Positions 9,481-20,353 are shown, numbered from the stretch's first letter. The stretch is 64,000 bases of DNA from Tildeniella nuda ZEHNDER 1965/U140 (GCA_019358895.1 JAHHIG010000004.1:186001-250000), one strand, 5' to 3'. Notes: generated from the sequence alone by a model not told the origin. Program-made: numbers and translations.

Positions 9481-10551
9481 GGTGCCTGGAGGAGACGTTT
9501 CTTCTTCTGAATCTTTTTCTGGTTGGACAACGGCTTTGAGCTTGCTGTGAAAATCTGATGGTTGCTCAGGGGTAAACTGGTGAATGGGCTGCTTACTGGC
9601 GGCTTCTGTAAGCCAAATTGGTTGGTAGCGCGCTGTCAGATGTAGCTGTAGTTTTGGCTTGAGCGTGTGAGCCATCAGCCCAAAGCCTGGAGGCGCTATT
9701 TTAGCATCCACTGCTTGATGATCAAGCTGCTGCAAAATTCTGGCGATCGACTCCGTTTGAGCAGTTGGCGCTTCCACCTCGCTAGCAGGTAAAGCTACAG
9801 GGGGAGCCTCATCGGTTAACGGCTCGATTTCCGTAAGTTGCTCTGGCTCAGACGGTTCTGCTGTAAGCGCGATCGGCTCCGGCATCGCTTCGTCGATCGC
9901 CTCAGGTGTGGCATCAGCGTCAGGCAGTATGGCTGGGTTGGCGTTGCTCTGAACAGACGCTTCGCTGTGCGGCTCGGTCAATGGCTTGGACGGCTCGTCC
10001 GATCGCAGCGTGTAGGAGTATTGCATAGAGGACTGCTGCTCTGTTTGAGCGTGTTTTTGGGCATCCGCCAAAGCAGCCAGTTCTTTGCTGTGAAGCGTTC
10101 GTAGCGCCAGCATTACGTCTGCTTCTGGTAAAACAGGCTCCTCAAAGCTAGGAAGCTGTAACGCCACCGTGTGGTAAGGAAGCTTAGTCTCTAACGTTGC
10201 CGCCTGCGATGCAATGCCGCTTCGAGGAGCAGGGGATAGTGGCAACAGGCTTGCGGGCAAATGGTCACAAACCAAACGCTCAAACTCATGATTGAAGTGA
10301 TAGAGCGGCTGACTGCGTCGTTGCCACAGTGCTAAAATTTGCTCAACCGAAATCGCTTTGTAACGACCTTGATAGAGCGCTTCAATAATTGCCAGCCGTA
10401 GCCAAGCTGCTGGATATTGCTCCTGCCAGGCTAACAGTAATTGTGCGATCGCGTAGCCACCCAAATCAAACCCATAGTGATGCAGCAAACTAACTGCATC
10501 AGCAGCGCTGTCGTTCGATCGTTCGGTAGAATGGTTGACCAGCTCAGTCAT
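9478..10551 (-). CDS. Hypothetical cyanobacterial protein
   Basis: 357-aa ORF, coding-like composition; N-term GFDLGGYAIAQLLLAWQEQYPAAWLRLAIIEALYQGRYKAISVEQILALWQRR. Confidence 0.7.
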   Translation of the reverse strand: MTELVNHSTERSNDSAADAVSLLHHYGFDLGGYAIAQLLLAWQEQYPAAWLRLAIIEALYQGRYKAISVEQILALWQRRSQPLYHFNHEFERLVCDHLPASLLPLSPAPRSGIASQAATLETKLPYHTVALQLPSFEEPVLPEADVMLALRTLHSKELAALADAQKHAQTEQQSSMQYSYTLRSDEPSKPLTEPHSEASVQSNANPAILPDADATPEAIDEAMPEPIALTAEPSEPEQLTEIEPLTDEAPPVALPASEVEAPTAQTESIARILQQLDHQAVDAKIAPPGFGLMAHTLKPKLQLHLTARYQPIWLTEAASKQPIHQFTPEQPSDFHSKLKAVVQPEKDSEEETSPPGT

Positions 10552-10666
10552 GTACCCTCACTGTGGCAGCCAGGCGCTTGAGGGGTAAGACAAACGCCAC
10601 TTATCCCAAGTGTATATTTTGACTCACATAAGCGGTAGCGATCGTGAAAGCCATACATAAATCCAG

Positions 10667-10828
10667 CTATCAGCTATCAGCTATCAGCTATCAGCTATCA
10701 GCTATCAGCTACAGCGATCCGGTTTGATCGGTGAAAGTTGCCATGAATTCGCTATCAGCTTCAGGTTTCAAAGCTGACCGCTGACCGCTGACGGCTGATC
10801 GCTGACCGCTGACCGCTGACCGTCAACC
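10667..10828. repeat. Two opposed heptamer arrays: (CTATCAG)x6 at 10667-10708, (GCTGACC-type)x8 at 10773-10828
   Basis: Direct reading of 7-bp periodicity in both arms. Confidence 0.97.
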
Positions 10829-10840
10829 GCTATAATCCAT

Positions 10841-13627
10841 CTACTCATCGCGCCGCAAAATCACACCACCTTCTACAGGCGTGATGTCAGAGTTTTCAAA
10901 CGTATCGGTGCCACCTGTCCAGTTAAAGTCACTGATGCGTAGACCGATCGCACCAATCGAGAGTACGGGATTGTAGCGTAAGACGATCGCGTAGGTGCGA
11001 CGGCTATATTCCAAAATGTAATCCGTGCTGAACTGATTGCTTGAATCTAAGTTGATTGAGGTCTGGAAGCCAATCCGAAAGGGACCATAGAGTTGTTGGG
11101 TGATGCCAAGGCTCAGCACGCGGGTATCAACGGTGCGATCGAAGAGAAAGGGTGATTGTCCACCGCCAATATACTGGGTATAGCTGATGTTAAAGGCAGT
11201 GTAGTCAAAGAACTTGCGGGAAAAATGCCCAAACTGCCCACCGAGACCAACGCTGGCAATCAGATTGTTCTGCGTATCGCCACTCGTATAAGCACTGGTC
11301 ACCCCTCGCAGGGACACTCCCAGACTGACATACGGTACCAGCGGTATTGGACTATAGCGCAACCCTTCCTCTGGTGTTGGCGGCAGCGCTGTTCCTCGCC
11401 AGAGCGTGAAGCCTCGCGATAGCTGCACCGTCGCTTCAAATCGACCCAGACTGATCCGGTTGTTGGTGCGGTTGGCGCTCAAGAGGTCGAGGCGATCGGT
11501 ATCAGCGTTAACGTATTGAAAGCCCGTTTGATACGTTAGTTCGATGCCAGATTTACCCAGCAAGATTCTGGGCGAAAGTAGCACGGCTCCTAAACTGCTT
11601 TGTACCGTTTGGAAGCCTAATGAGCCATTGAACAGGCGATCGCGGTAGCTGTATTCCAACGCCAGAGTATGGGTGCCCACCAGTTGTCGTGCCCTCAGGC
11701 TGGCTCGCACGTTGTTTTCAAGGTCGCTGAAATCCAGACTCGTAAACGACACCTTACCGCGAACGTCCGTCAGCGGACCTGGAGTAACATTCAACGCCGC
11801 TTGGAAGCCAAAATTCTCGGCTTTGAAAGGGTTGCCACCATTCGTAATGGCACGCTGCAAGAAAATTTGGGGTGTGAGCGTAAACCGCACCGTATTGGAA
11901 GACAACACATTAAACGTGCGTCCTACAAATAAGCCGCCCCGATCTTCATCGTCGTAGCCAAACTCGAAGAGTGCTGGCGATCGCTGCCGACGATCGAGCG
12001 CAAACACTGGCAGGAAAAACGGCAGCGTGAAGCGCTGGTCAAACACGAGGCGAGGACGCTTTGTTCGCACTTCGTCTCGTAGCGGCGAAACGCGAGTGAG
12101 AGTGGCTTCCTCAGATTTCAAGACCAGTTCGGGTGGCGAAAACGGGTCATTTGTAATTTGGATGTTTTTGGCAACCCAGCCATCAGGCGTAAAGTCAATC
12201 CGATCAGCCTCAAAGCGCAGCCGCCGGACTTGTCCACCCCGGGGCACGCCACCAGGAACTCGGCTAATATCCCTACCAAAGCCCAGCCCAACTCCGAGGC
12301 TGCCAGGACTATTGACATTCTGCGTTGGCTGAGCAGCCGTGATGCGATCGCTCACAGGACGGGCGATCGTCACACCTTCATTGCGGGTTCCCACCCCCAG
12401 ATCGGTACTCGCATCGGCAAGAGAAATTTCGCCCCTGGCATTCAGCAGTGTGCCAACCCCCTGCACAAAGCTATATTCCAACCGCTGCCCGCGCAAGACC
12501 TGGGTGCCCCGCGTGAGCGCCACATTACCCTCAGCGACCGCCAGCCGATTGTCCAGATTGACCTGTACGCGATCGGCATCCAGCAACGCACCCTGAAACC
12601 GCATCAAAACTTTACCTTCTGCGGTAAAAATCTTGCGCTGCTCATCATATTCCTGACGGTCTGCGGTTAGCTCAATCACTGACCCAACGCCCGGAGTTGT
12701 CCCGTTGGTCGGTGCAGTCGGTTGTGGAGGCTGCGTGGGAACGGTCTGGGCTGGTGCTTGAGTCGGTGGTGCTTGAGTCGGTGGTGCTTCTGGTTGAACA
12801 GGTGCCTGGTTAGGCGGTGGTAGCGGAACCGGATTGCCTGCGGGTTGATCTAACGTTGGAATCGGCAAAAGCAAGGGTGTTTGGTCAGACGCTTGAGCGT
12901 GAATCGACAGACCTGGCTTGCCAGGAGCACCCGCTTCTTCCTGAGCCAGTGTTTCTTGGGCAAACTCGTCGAGCACGATCGCATCGCTCAACCCTGACAT
13001 GAGAGCCGCCTCGCGCGTCATCGGGGCTGAGTAGGTGGTACCGGAAAACGAATACACCACTGACTGCGACGTGTCTAAAACTGCCGAGGCATCCAGCGAT
13101 CGATGAACGGTAAAAGCAGGCTTCTTATGAGTCGTTTGAGTCGTTTGAGCGTGAGCCGATGGCATGGCGATCGACGGTATGGGCGTTGGCAACGCAACCG
13201 CACCTTCTGACTGCTGCCTGCCGACACGCCGTCGCTCCCATGCCGCTTTGATCGTATCAACCTTGTCGTTGAGCGTTTCTTTTGGCTCGACCGCTTTGGC
13301 TAGAGGGTTGAAAACATTTGCTCGTTGGGCATCCTTAGAAGATGGGGCATCCTTCAGCAAATAGCCTGTTGTGGTTGTGCCTAAGAGTGCCGCTTGCGAG
13401 ACACCTGACTGCTCCATAAAAGCGGCTGCTGACGGCAAGCTCTCGGCTTCAGGCACCGCTGGAGTAGAGGCTACAGACTCAACTAAGCGGGGCTGCTTTT
13501 TGGGGCTTTCGGTCTGGATCGATTCCAATTCTGAAGCGACCAGGGGAGCCTGTGGTGAATGACTAGCGTCTCTAGACGGAGTAGCGATCAGAGCTGGAGG
13601 AGTGGGTGGCGAAGCCGGATAGGGCAT
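10841..13627 (-). CDS. LptD/OstA-like outer-membrane protein (cyanobacterial DUF3769 type)
   Basis: VIELTADRQEYDEQRKIFTAEGKVLMRFQGALLDADRVQVNLDNRLAVAEGNVALTRGTQVLRGQRLEY (OstA-like) followed by a large beta-barrel C-terminus. Confidence 0.8.
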   Translation of the reverse strand: MPYPASPPTPPALIATPSRDASHSPQAPLVASELESIQTESPKKQPRLVESVASTPAVPEAESLPSAAAFMEQSGVSQAALLGTTTTGYLLKDAPSSKDAQRANVFNPLAKAVEPKETLNDKVDTIKAAWERRRVGRQQSEGAVALPTPIPSIAMPSAHAQTTQTTHKKPAFTVHRSLDASAVLDTSQSVVYSFSGTTYSAPMTREAALMSGLSDAIVLDEFAQETLAQEEAGAPGKPGLSIHAQASDQTPLLLPIPTLDQPAGNPVPLPPPNQAPVQPEAPPTQAPPTQAPAQTVPTQPPQPTAPTNGTTPGVGSVIELTADRQEYDEQRKIFTAEGKVLMRFQGALLDADRVQVNLDNRLAVAEGNVALTRGTQVLRGQRLEYSFVQGVGTLLNARGEISLADASTDLGVGTRNEGVTIARPVSDRITAAQPTQNVNSPGSLGVGLGFGRDISRVPGGVPRGGQVRRLRFEADRIDFTPDGWVAKNIQITNDPFSPPELVLKSEEATLTRVSPLRDEVRTKRPRLVFDQRFTLPFFLPVFALDRRQRSPALFEFGYDDEDRGGLFVGRTFNVLSSNTVRFTLTPQIFLQRAITNGGNPFKAENFGFQAALNVTPGPLTDVRGKVSFTSLDFSDLENNVRASLRARQLVGTHTLALEYSYRDRLFNGSLGFQTVQSSLGAVLLSPRILLGKSGIELTYQTGFQYVNADTDRLDLLSANRTNNRISLGRFEATVQLSRGFTLWRGTALPPTPEEGLRYSPIPLVPYVSLGVSLRGVTSAYTSGDTQNNLIASVGLGGQFGHFSRKFFDYTAFNISYTQYIGGGQSPFLFDRTVDTRVLSLGITQQLYGPFRIGFQTSINLDSSNQFSTDYILEYSRRTYAIVLRYNPVLSIGAIGLRISDFNWTGGTDTFENSDITPVEGGVILRRDE

Positions 13628-13651
13628 ATTGAGGCAGTCTCAAACGAATAA

Positions 13652-13671
13652 GCAACCCCTGAGGGTTGCTT
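13652..13671 (-). terminator. Hairpin between psbI and the LptD-like gene
   Basis: Perfect 8-bp stem AGCAACCC-CTGA-GGGTTGCT; short AT-rich tail on the minus strand, so possibly an attenuator or processing site. Confidence 0.55.
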
Positions 13672-13732
13672 TACTGGCAAATGGCGGGTAGCCCGCGCCA
13701 CCCCCACCATCACGTTGCAATGCAGGCTCAGT

Positions 13733-13849
13733 CTACTCCAAATCGCGCTGCTTCGGGTTACGGGCAGGGTCATTAGACAAAAAGCCAAAGATAAACAGAG
13801 CAACAAAGAAACCAACAACAATATAGACGGCAATTTTGAGAGTGACCAT
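13733..13849 (-). CDS. psbI: Photosystem II reaction centre protein I
   Basis: 38-aa minus-strand [41 protein letters not shown], matches the PsbI pattern; absent from the supplied ORF track (<60 aa). Confidence 0.95.
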   Translation of the reverse strand: MVTLKIAVYIVVGFFVALFIFGFLSNDPARNPKQRDLE

Positions 13850-14312
13850 ACCACTAGCTCCAGAAGAATCAAAAGACACACGATCGATCAGTACGGCTCG
13901 ATCGCTTTCTTATCATACAGAAATGCCGTTCCGTTTTCGCCTTGGCGATCGCGTCTGTCGTTCGCGTGACAAGATATCATGCCTATGCGGTGATGTAAAG
14001 ATTCAGTAAACGTCATTACTCGTGGCGATAAGTCTCTAAGATAAACCTCAAACGTTTTTCAGATGCCACTCTTTCGACTAAGCAGCGCTCACTGTTGTCA
14101 CAACCAATGCAGGTCGAATGCCCCCTGTGTGTCAGCGTCGTGTTCTCCCCTTCAAGCCGCTATCCATCACTAGCTGGAACGGTCTCTTGACCTGCGCCAG
14201 CTTTTCGTGCCCCATCCGCTAGCAACGCTTCTGCGCGATCGACTCCCTTGACTCAAGCAGCCGATCGCGCCTACAAGACTATTCACGGCATGAGTTTTAA
14301 GAGCAGCAAACG

Positions 14313-15503
14313 ATGCATCGCCAGTTAAGCATTCCAACCGCTTCAAGTGTTGACCAAAAACAGTATCACTTCGGAGCGATTCTCAGCGTCGGCATGGGCA
14401 ACATGACCCGCTACCTGAGCTTTCGCAAATACGCCGAGCGCGACGCTGCGGTCAACTTTGTCTGGGCACCTGTCAAGCATTTCATTGCCCCCGACGAGCC
14501 AAACCCCTTGCGGTACCTACCCGAACCGTTTTATACACGGGCAGTCATTCTCTACCAGTCGGCTCCCGTACTCCGGCAACTGCATCGGTTCGATGCTGTC
14601 CTGTTCCACATGTTCGAGGCATATACCGTTGCCTGTTGCCGCAACCTGTTTCGCAAACAGCCCCTCCTCATCTGGAACAATGATGACCCACCCGTTGTCA
14701 GCCCCGCAACCCATCCGCTGTATCCCAAAGACCGCAACAAAGCCTTGTGGCGACACCAGTTTCGGCTGAGCCTCGATCGCGTGTGCGCCAAACGGACAGA
14801 GGCATTCATTCCCTGGTCTCGGTGGGGCAACGACATTCTAGTCAGTGAGTGTGGCATTCCCCGCGAAACAGTGCAGCCGATTCACCCTGGCTTAGATTTA
14901 GAACTCTGGTCAGCCGTTGCGGCACCCAACGTGGACACGGCTGCCAAAGCGAAAATTCTGTTTGTTGGAGGCGATTTTGTTCGCAAAGGTGGCGATCTGC
15001 TGCTGCAAGTTTTCAGCCAGCAGTTTGCGGACAGCGCTGAACTCCATTTGGTCACAAAAGAGTCTCTCGCAGCGTTGCCAAATGTTTATGTCTACCCCGA
15101 CCTCGCGCCGAATGATCGTCGGCTTGCCCAGCTTTATGCACAAGCCGACCTCTTCGTTTTGCCCACAACAGCCGATCTATCGTCCTGGGCATGTCTAGAA
15201 GCAATGGCATCTGGTTGCGCGGTCATCAGCACCAGTGTCGGTGGTGTCGGTGATATTGTGCGTCATAACGAAACGGGATTGGTTATACCTATTGGTGATG
15301 CGGCAGCCCTGGCGACAGCGATGCGATCGCTGCTAGAAAATCCAACGCTGCGTCATCAGATGGGTGTGCAGGGACGCAAGGTTGTAGAACGCGAGTTCAA
15401 CGCTGCGGTCAATGTGCCGCGTGTGCTTGCGGTGATGAAAGCGGCGGTCGATCGCAAGCGTGCAACAAACCTGGATCATCATCCGGCTGCCAAAAAAACT
15501 TAG
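14313..15503 (+). CDS. Glycosyltransferase family 1/4-like
   Basis: KILFVGGDFVRKGGDLLLQVF, LFVLPTTADLSSWACLEAMASGCAVISTSVGGVGDIVRHNETGLVI. Confidence 0.88.
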   Translation: MHRQLSIPTASSVDQKQYHFGAILSVGMGNMTRYLSFRKYAERDAAVNFVWAPVKHFIAPDEPNPLRYLPEPFYTRAVILYQSAPVLRQLHRFDAVLFHMFEAYTVACCRNLFRKQPLLIWNNDDPPVVSPATHPLYPKDRNKALWRHQFRLSLDRVCAKRTEAFIPWSRWGNDILVSECGIPRETVQPIHPGLDLELWSAVAAPNVDTAAKAKILFVGGDFVRKGGDLLLQVFSQQFADSAELHLVTKESLAALPNVYVYPDLAPNDRRLAQLYAQADLFVLPTTADLSSWACLEAMASGCAVISTSVGGVGDIVRHNETGLVIPIGDAAALATAMRSLLENPTLRHQMGVQGRKVVEREFNAAVNVPRVLAVMKAAVDRKRATNLDHHPAAKKT

Positions 15504-15509
15504 CCGACG

Positions 15510-16544
15510 CTAAACACCAACATTACGCATTGGTACTACCTGTGGTTGCAGTGGTTCAGCAGGACTGTCATCATACCGTCGTGCGCGCGGCGTAGCAAAG
15601 CAACTGAGAAAAATACCAATCTGACGCTGCAACAAACACGCTTTGACAATATCGATCTCTAACTGATTGCGGTAGCGCAGGTAGAACAGTGCCACTCTCA
15701 AAGCACCCACAAGGACTAATGCAGGCACCAGCAGCATCAGCAAGGGTTGCTGCCAGGGATGCAGTCTAGACAAGCGTAAAGCATGAGCCGATAACCCGCT
15801 TGTCCGAGCAATTTTAAGCAGATACTCAGGCTCTAAGCGTCTTGCAGGTAGGTGGTGCCATACCTTCATCTGACCGTTGTGCCATACTTCCCAGCGACTG
15901 TTGATGATGTAGTGCAAGACTTCAACATCTTCGGCACACGTTGCCATAAAGCGCCAGGATTCATCTCTGCCCCATAGGCGGCGGCGTTGAGGCACCGCCT
16001 CTTCCCATGCCTGCTTACGAAAAACACAGCCCGGATTGACTGGAGAACGGCGACTCATAAACGTTCTGGGATACTGGAAGTCTGTGTCTCCAGAGTCACT
16101 AACGGCTAGCAAAAACTTGATGCGATGAAACTCCTCAGGCGAAGGAATATCTAGCTGTGGGTAAATATTGCCCCCATAAGCACCCGCTTGAGGATGGTCT
16201 TGACCAAAACGATAGGCGGCATCTAGCCAGGTTTCTTCGGGCAGATTATCGTCGTCTAAAAAGCCAATGAGCGCCTCACTTGCCGCTTCACGCATGGCTA
16301 GTTCACGCGTATAGCCGCCACCTTGACGCGGTTCAGAGAGATACCGAATGTAGCTGTCTTGCCGCCACCGTTGAGTATACTCAGCCACAACAGCCGCTGT
16401 TCGATCGGTGCTGTTATTATCAACAATCAGCACTTCCCAACGCAGCCCTTCATGATTCGTTTGGGCAAGTAGCCGATCTAACACCTCTGGCAACCGTTTC
16501 TCAGCGTTATATGTGCGGATGGCAACGGTAAAATCAATTGGCAT
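15510..16544 (-). CDS. hpsE: Glycosyltransferase family 2, HpsE-like (hormogonium polysaccharide)
   Basis: FTVAIRTYNAEKRLPEVLDRLLAQTNHEGLRWEVLIVDNNSTDRT, FLDDDNLPEETWL; HpsE assignment from recall of family pattern. Confidence 0.7.
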   Translation of the reverse strand: MPIDFTVAIRTYNAEKRLPEVLDRLLAQTNHEGLRWEVLIVDNNSTDRTAAVVAEYTQRWRQDSYIRYLSEPRQGGGYTRELAMREAASEALIGFLDDDNLPEETWLDAAYRFGQDHPQAGAYGGNIYPQLDIPSPEEFHRIKFLLAVSDSGDTDFQYPRTFMSRRSPVNPGCVFRKQAWEEAVPQRRRLWGRDESWRFMATCAEDVEVLHYIINSRWEVWHNGQMKVWHHLPARRLEPEYLLKIARTSGLSAHALRLSRLHPWQQPLLMLLVPALVLVGALRVALFYLRYRNQLEIDIVKACLLQRQIGIFLSCFATPRARRYDDSPAEPLQPQVVPMRNVGV

Positions 16545-16801
16545 GGCAAGATAACGGTAGGTGACCTACATCATTATGAGTACCCAGAATAAGAGTGTTT
16601 CTATCTTGTAGTTTCTTCATTTCTGCACCACTTTACATAAAGCTTTGATAATTTTTGCAGAAAGCGTTTTGACATCGGCTGTGGCAGTTCATCTAGTTAG
16701 CTTTCAGCCTTCAGCGGTCAGCTATCAGCTTTGATCACCCTACTGCTGATTTCAATGAGACAACCCACTCTAAAAGCCCAATTGCTATGGTTAGAACGCC
16801 C

Positions 16802-17341
16802 ATGAATGTCGATCGCCCCTTCTGGCAAACCTCGCGCTCAGTGCTGCCCATCTTTTTTGCGTCCACGCTGCTGCTGTGCTGGTTTATCACAGCAACGCCA
16901 GCCGTTGCGCTGTCGCTACCATCTACACCCGTCGTCGGTGCGCTGTTCTCCTTGGCGGGCGATCGTCCGGCAAACCTTGGCGTTGCAGCAGGTAAGTTTG
17001 CGCCCTGTCCAACTACGCCGAATTGTGTCAGTAGCCAGAGCCAAGATGCAGCCCATGCGATCGATCCTCTTCGCTACACTACCGCACCGGACGTGGCGTT
17101 TGACACGCTGAAGTCAACCCTCAAGGCACAACCGAGAGTCAACCTGCTGACGACAACCGCTGACTATATCCGTGCTGAATTCACGATTCCGATCGTCGGC
17201 TTTGTCGATGACGTTGAGTTTTACCTCGATCGTGAAGCTAACCTGATTCAAGTCCGCTCTGCCTCACGTATGGGCGAGTCTGACCTCGGTGTCAACCGCA
17301 AACGCATTGAGACCATTCGGACGAAACTGGGGGAGGAGTGA
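16802..17341 (+). CDS. DUF1499 domain protein
   Basis: FAPCPTTPNCVSSQSQDAAHAIDPLRY..., YIRAEFTIPIVGFVDDVEFYLDREANLIQVRSASRMGESDLGVNRKRIETIR. Confidence 0.85.
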   Translation: MNVDRPFWQTSRSVLPIFFASTLLLCWFITATPAVALSLPSTPVVGALFSLAGDRPANLGVAAGKFAPCPTTPNCVSSQSQDAAHAIDPLRYTTAPDVAFDTLKSTLKAQPRVNLLTTTADYIRAEFTIPIVGFVDDVEFYLDREANLIQVRSASRMGESDLGVNRKRIETIRTKLGEE

Positions 17342-17605
17342 GGAGTGAGGAAGCAGGGGTAGCGGGGGGAGTAGGGGGAGCAGGGGGAGCAGGGGGAGTG
17401 TTGAGTTTTGAGTAGCGTCGCTGCGCTAGTAAAGTTTTGAGTTAGCTAAGCTTCCTGCCTCCGCCGCCTCCCTTACTTCCTCCGCCCCCCTGCCCATACT
17501 GACAAACTACGTAGCGCTTCTCCACTCAGTCTCCGGGAAATAACGGAGCTATAGCGAAACGTCTGTGGCTATAGTTGAGCGGTAACTTGCTATTGATCCC
17601 CAGCT

Positions 17606-20299
17606 ATGAATGCGGAAGAATTCTTCAATCAGGGGTTAGCCAAGGCTCAGAAAGGCGATCACAAAGGAGCCGTTGCTGATCTGACTGAGGCGATCCAACT
17701 TTACCCTCAGTATGCTGGGGCGCTGTTACACCGAGGAAATTCACGCACAGCGTTGCATGATCACAAGGGCGCGATCGCGGACTTCAATGCAGTGCTGCAA
17801 ATCAATCCCGCCATTGCGGAAGCGTTGATGGGTCGCGGTACAGCGCTGGCTCACGCGGGCGACAAGCAGGGGGCTGTAGCAGACTTTAATCAGGCGTTGC
17901 AGCTCAAGCCTAAATCGGCTGCTGTTTATATTCAACGTGGGATGGTGCGGGCTGATCTCAAAGATCCGGCAGGTGCGCTGGAGGATTTTAATCAAGCATT
18001 GCAGCTTGCGCCAAATGCGGTGTCTGCTTACATTCAGCGTGGCATTGTGCAGGCAGGGATGAAGCAGTTCTCTAAAGCGTTGGAGGATTTTAATCAGGCG
18101 CTACAGCTTGCGCCAAATGCGATCGCCGCCTACGTCCAGCGCGGCATTCTTTACTCAGAAACAGGGGAGAAAGAACGGGCGATCGCAGACTTTGAGCAGG
18201 CGCTTCAGCTCAGTCCTAACGCTGCCAGTATTTACGTTCAACGAGGCATGGTGCGGGCAAAGCAAAAAGACCAGATGGGCGCGATCGCGGACTTTAACCA
18301 TGCCCTGAAGCTCAACCCTAACCTGGTTAATGCTTACGTGCAGCGCGGCTTATTGCGATCGACGCTCGGTGATGCTCAGGGTGCTCTGGATGACTTTAAT
18401 CGGGGCTTGAAACTCAATCCGCACGCGATCGCACCGTACATTCAACGGGGCATTGCCTGTTCGGCACTGGGCAACCAACCAAAGGCGCTTGAGGATTTCA
18501 ATCGAGCGCTGGCAGTCGATCCGCATTCGCTTGAAGCACTGCTGCATCGGGGTAAAGTTCATGCTGAATTGGGCGATCGTGAGACCGCCGTTGCCGATTT
18601 TACGCAAGCGCTGACGCTGGATGCTCGCGCTGCAACTGCCTACCTTTGCCGCAGTGCCATGCAGCTTGAATTGGACGATCGCCAGAAAGCCTCTGAAGAC
18701 TTCAATCTTGCAGTGCAGATCCTGCCCAATGCGGCGGATGCCTACATTGAGCGGGGACTGTTTCGTGCCCAAATCGGCAATCAACGCGCTGCCCTGGAAG
18801 ACTTTAACCGCTGCCTGCGGATGCACTCCGATTCTGCCGCTGGCTATTTGCAACGGGGCATTTTGAAGACAGCGCTGGGAGAAATTGACGGAGCGATCGC
18901 AGACTTTGATCAGGCAATTAAGCTTGACCCCAGTTCGGATACGACGTACCTACATCGTGGTTTGGTCAAAGCGCAACTGGCAGACTTTGAAGGCGCGTTA
19001 GCTGATTTAAATTACGCGATTCAAAACGATCCCAATCTGGTGAATGCCTACATTAACCGGGGTGCGATCCACCTCAAGCTAGGCAACACGGATGCGGCTG
19101 ACGCTGACCTGCAAACGCTATTGAAAATTAGCCCCAATCCCGCGACAGCGGCGCTGAGTCGTGCGTTAGTGCTTGCCAAACTGGGTGATGAACAGGGCGC
19201 GATCGCGGATCTGAATCAAGCGCTACAGGCGAACCCAGCGACGATCGCGGCGCACCTTAATCGCGGTATTCTGTTAGCTGCCCTCGGCGATCAGCAAAAC
19301 GCCCTGGCAGATTTCAACCACGAACTCAAACTCAATCCGTCGTCAGCGGAAACCTTCGTGCAGCGTGGCGTTCTGCTGGCAGTACTGGGCGAAACGGCTG
19401 CTGCCCTCCAGGATCTGGATCAGGCATTGGCGCTCAATCCCCGACTGCAAACTGCCCGGTTCCATCGGGGTCAGTTGCATACCGATCGGATTCCCCATGC
19501 TGCGATCGCCGATCTCAACCAACTGCTTAACAGCAAAGCGGCTTCCATACCTGCTTACGTCCAGCGAGGGCTGGCACTGATGGCATTGGGCAAGCGCAAA
19601 CCCGCCATTGATGACTTTGGTGAGGCATTGCGCTTCCAGCCTGCGACTCCAGACGATTACCTATATCTGGGCATCGCGCATACTCAACTGGGCGAAAATC
19701 GTGCTACCGAAGCAGACTTTAATCAGGCGGTCGAACACAGTCACTATCCCGTGCAAACCTGCCTTCAGCGGGGAATTTGGCAAGCAACACTGGGCAACAC
19801 GCTAGGCGCACTGACTGATTTTGATTACGTGGTACAGGTGAATCCTACGCTGGCAACGGCTTACCTCCATCGCGGCATGGTGCGAGCGCTGACTGCCGAT
19901 ACCGAAGGCGCGATCGTGGACTTCTCACAAGTTCTGCAACTCTATCCTGCGTCTACCGCTGCTTGTCTCCATCGCAGTGCAGTTCAGAGCATAATGGGTA
20001 ATTTCACTGCCGCTGATGATGATTGGAACCAGGCACGACAAAACGGCGCAAAACCTGAAAATGCCTATTACGAAAGGGGTTTGGTGCGGTTAAAGCTGGC
20101 AGACAACAAAGGAGCTATCGCTGATTTTGATGCCGCGATCGCCGCCGAGCCTGATTTCACTGCCGCCTACATCAAGCGGAGCAAGCTTCGCGCCACATTG
20201 GGCGATCAGGATGGTGCCAACGCCGATTCGCAGAGGGTGACCGAACTGACAAGCCATTTCGACACGACAACAGAGACAACAGGACGCACCGAGCGGTAA
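17606..20299 (+). CDS. Large tetratricopeptide repeat (TPR) protein
   Basis: About 26 tandem ~34-aa units (GAIADFNQALQLNPNxxxAYxxRGxxxxxLGD). Confidence 0.95.
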   Translation: MNAEEFFNQGLAKAQKGDHKGAVADLTEAIQLYPQYAGALLHRGNSRTALHDHKGAIADFNAVLQINPAIAEALMGRGTALAHAGDKQGAVADFNQALQLKPKSAAVYIQRGMVRADLKDPAGALEDFNQALQLAPNAVSAYIQRGIVQAGMKQFSKALEDFNQALQLAPNAIAAYVQRGILYSETGEKERAIADFEQALQLSPNAASIYVQRGMVRAKQKDQMGAIADFNHALKLNPNLVNAYVQRGLLRSTLGDAQGALDDFNRGLKLNPHAIAPYIQRGIACSALGNQPKALEDFNRALAVDPHSLEALLHRGKVHAELGDRETAVADFTQALTLDARAATAYLCRSAMQLELDDRQKASEDFNLAVQILPNAADAYIERGLFRAQIGNQRAALEDFNRCLRMHSDSAAGYLQRGILKTALGEIDGAIADFDQAIKLDPSSDTTYLHRGLVKAQLADFEGALADLNYAIQNDPNLVNAYINRGAIHLKLGNTDAADADLQTLLKISPNPATAALSRALVLAKLGDEQGAIADLNQALQANPATIAAHLNRGILLAALGDQQNALADFNHELKLNPSSAETFVQRGVLLAVLGETAAALQDLDQALALNPRLQTARFHRGQLHTDRIPHAAIADLNQLLNSKAASIPAYVQRGLALMALGKRKPAIDDFGEALRFQPATPDDYLYLGIAHTQLGENRATEADFNQAVEHSHYPVQTCLQRGIWQATLGNTLGALTDFDYVVQVNPTLATAYLHRGMVRALTADTEGAIVDFSQVLQLYPASTAACLHRSAVQSIMGNFTAADDDWNQARQNGAKPENAYYERGLVRLKLADNKGAIADFDAAIAAEPDFTAAYIKRSKLRATLGDQDGANADSQRVTELTSHFDTTTETTGRTER

Positions 20300-20353
20300 A
20301 CTCTGAGGGACATCAGTTTGACCACTGGCAACCCTTCACACAGGCGCTGTACC

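Noticed and set aside
12158-12670. 170-aa plus-strand ORF
   Set aside because: Antisense to the LptD-like CDS; no family resemblance.
12740-12800. 15-bp repeat (GGTGCTTGAGTCGGT) in the LptD-like gene
   Set aside because: In-frame Pro-rich linker (QAPPTQAPPTQAPA); ordinary low-complexity linker.
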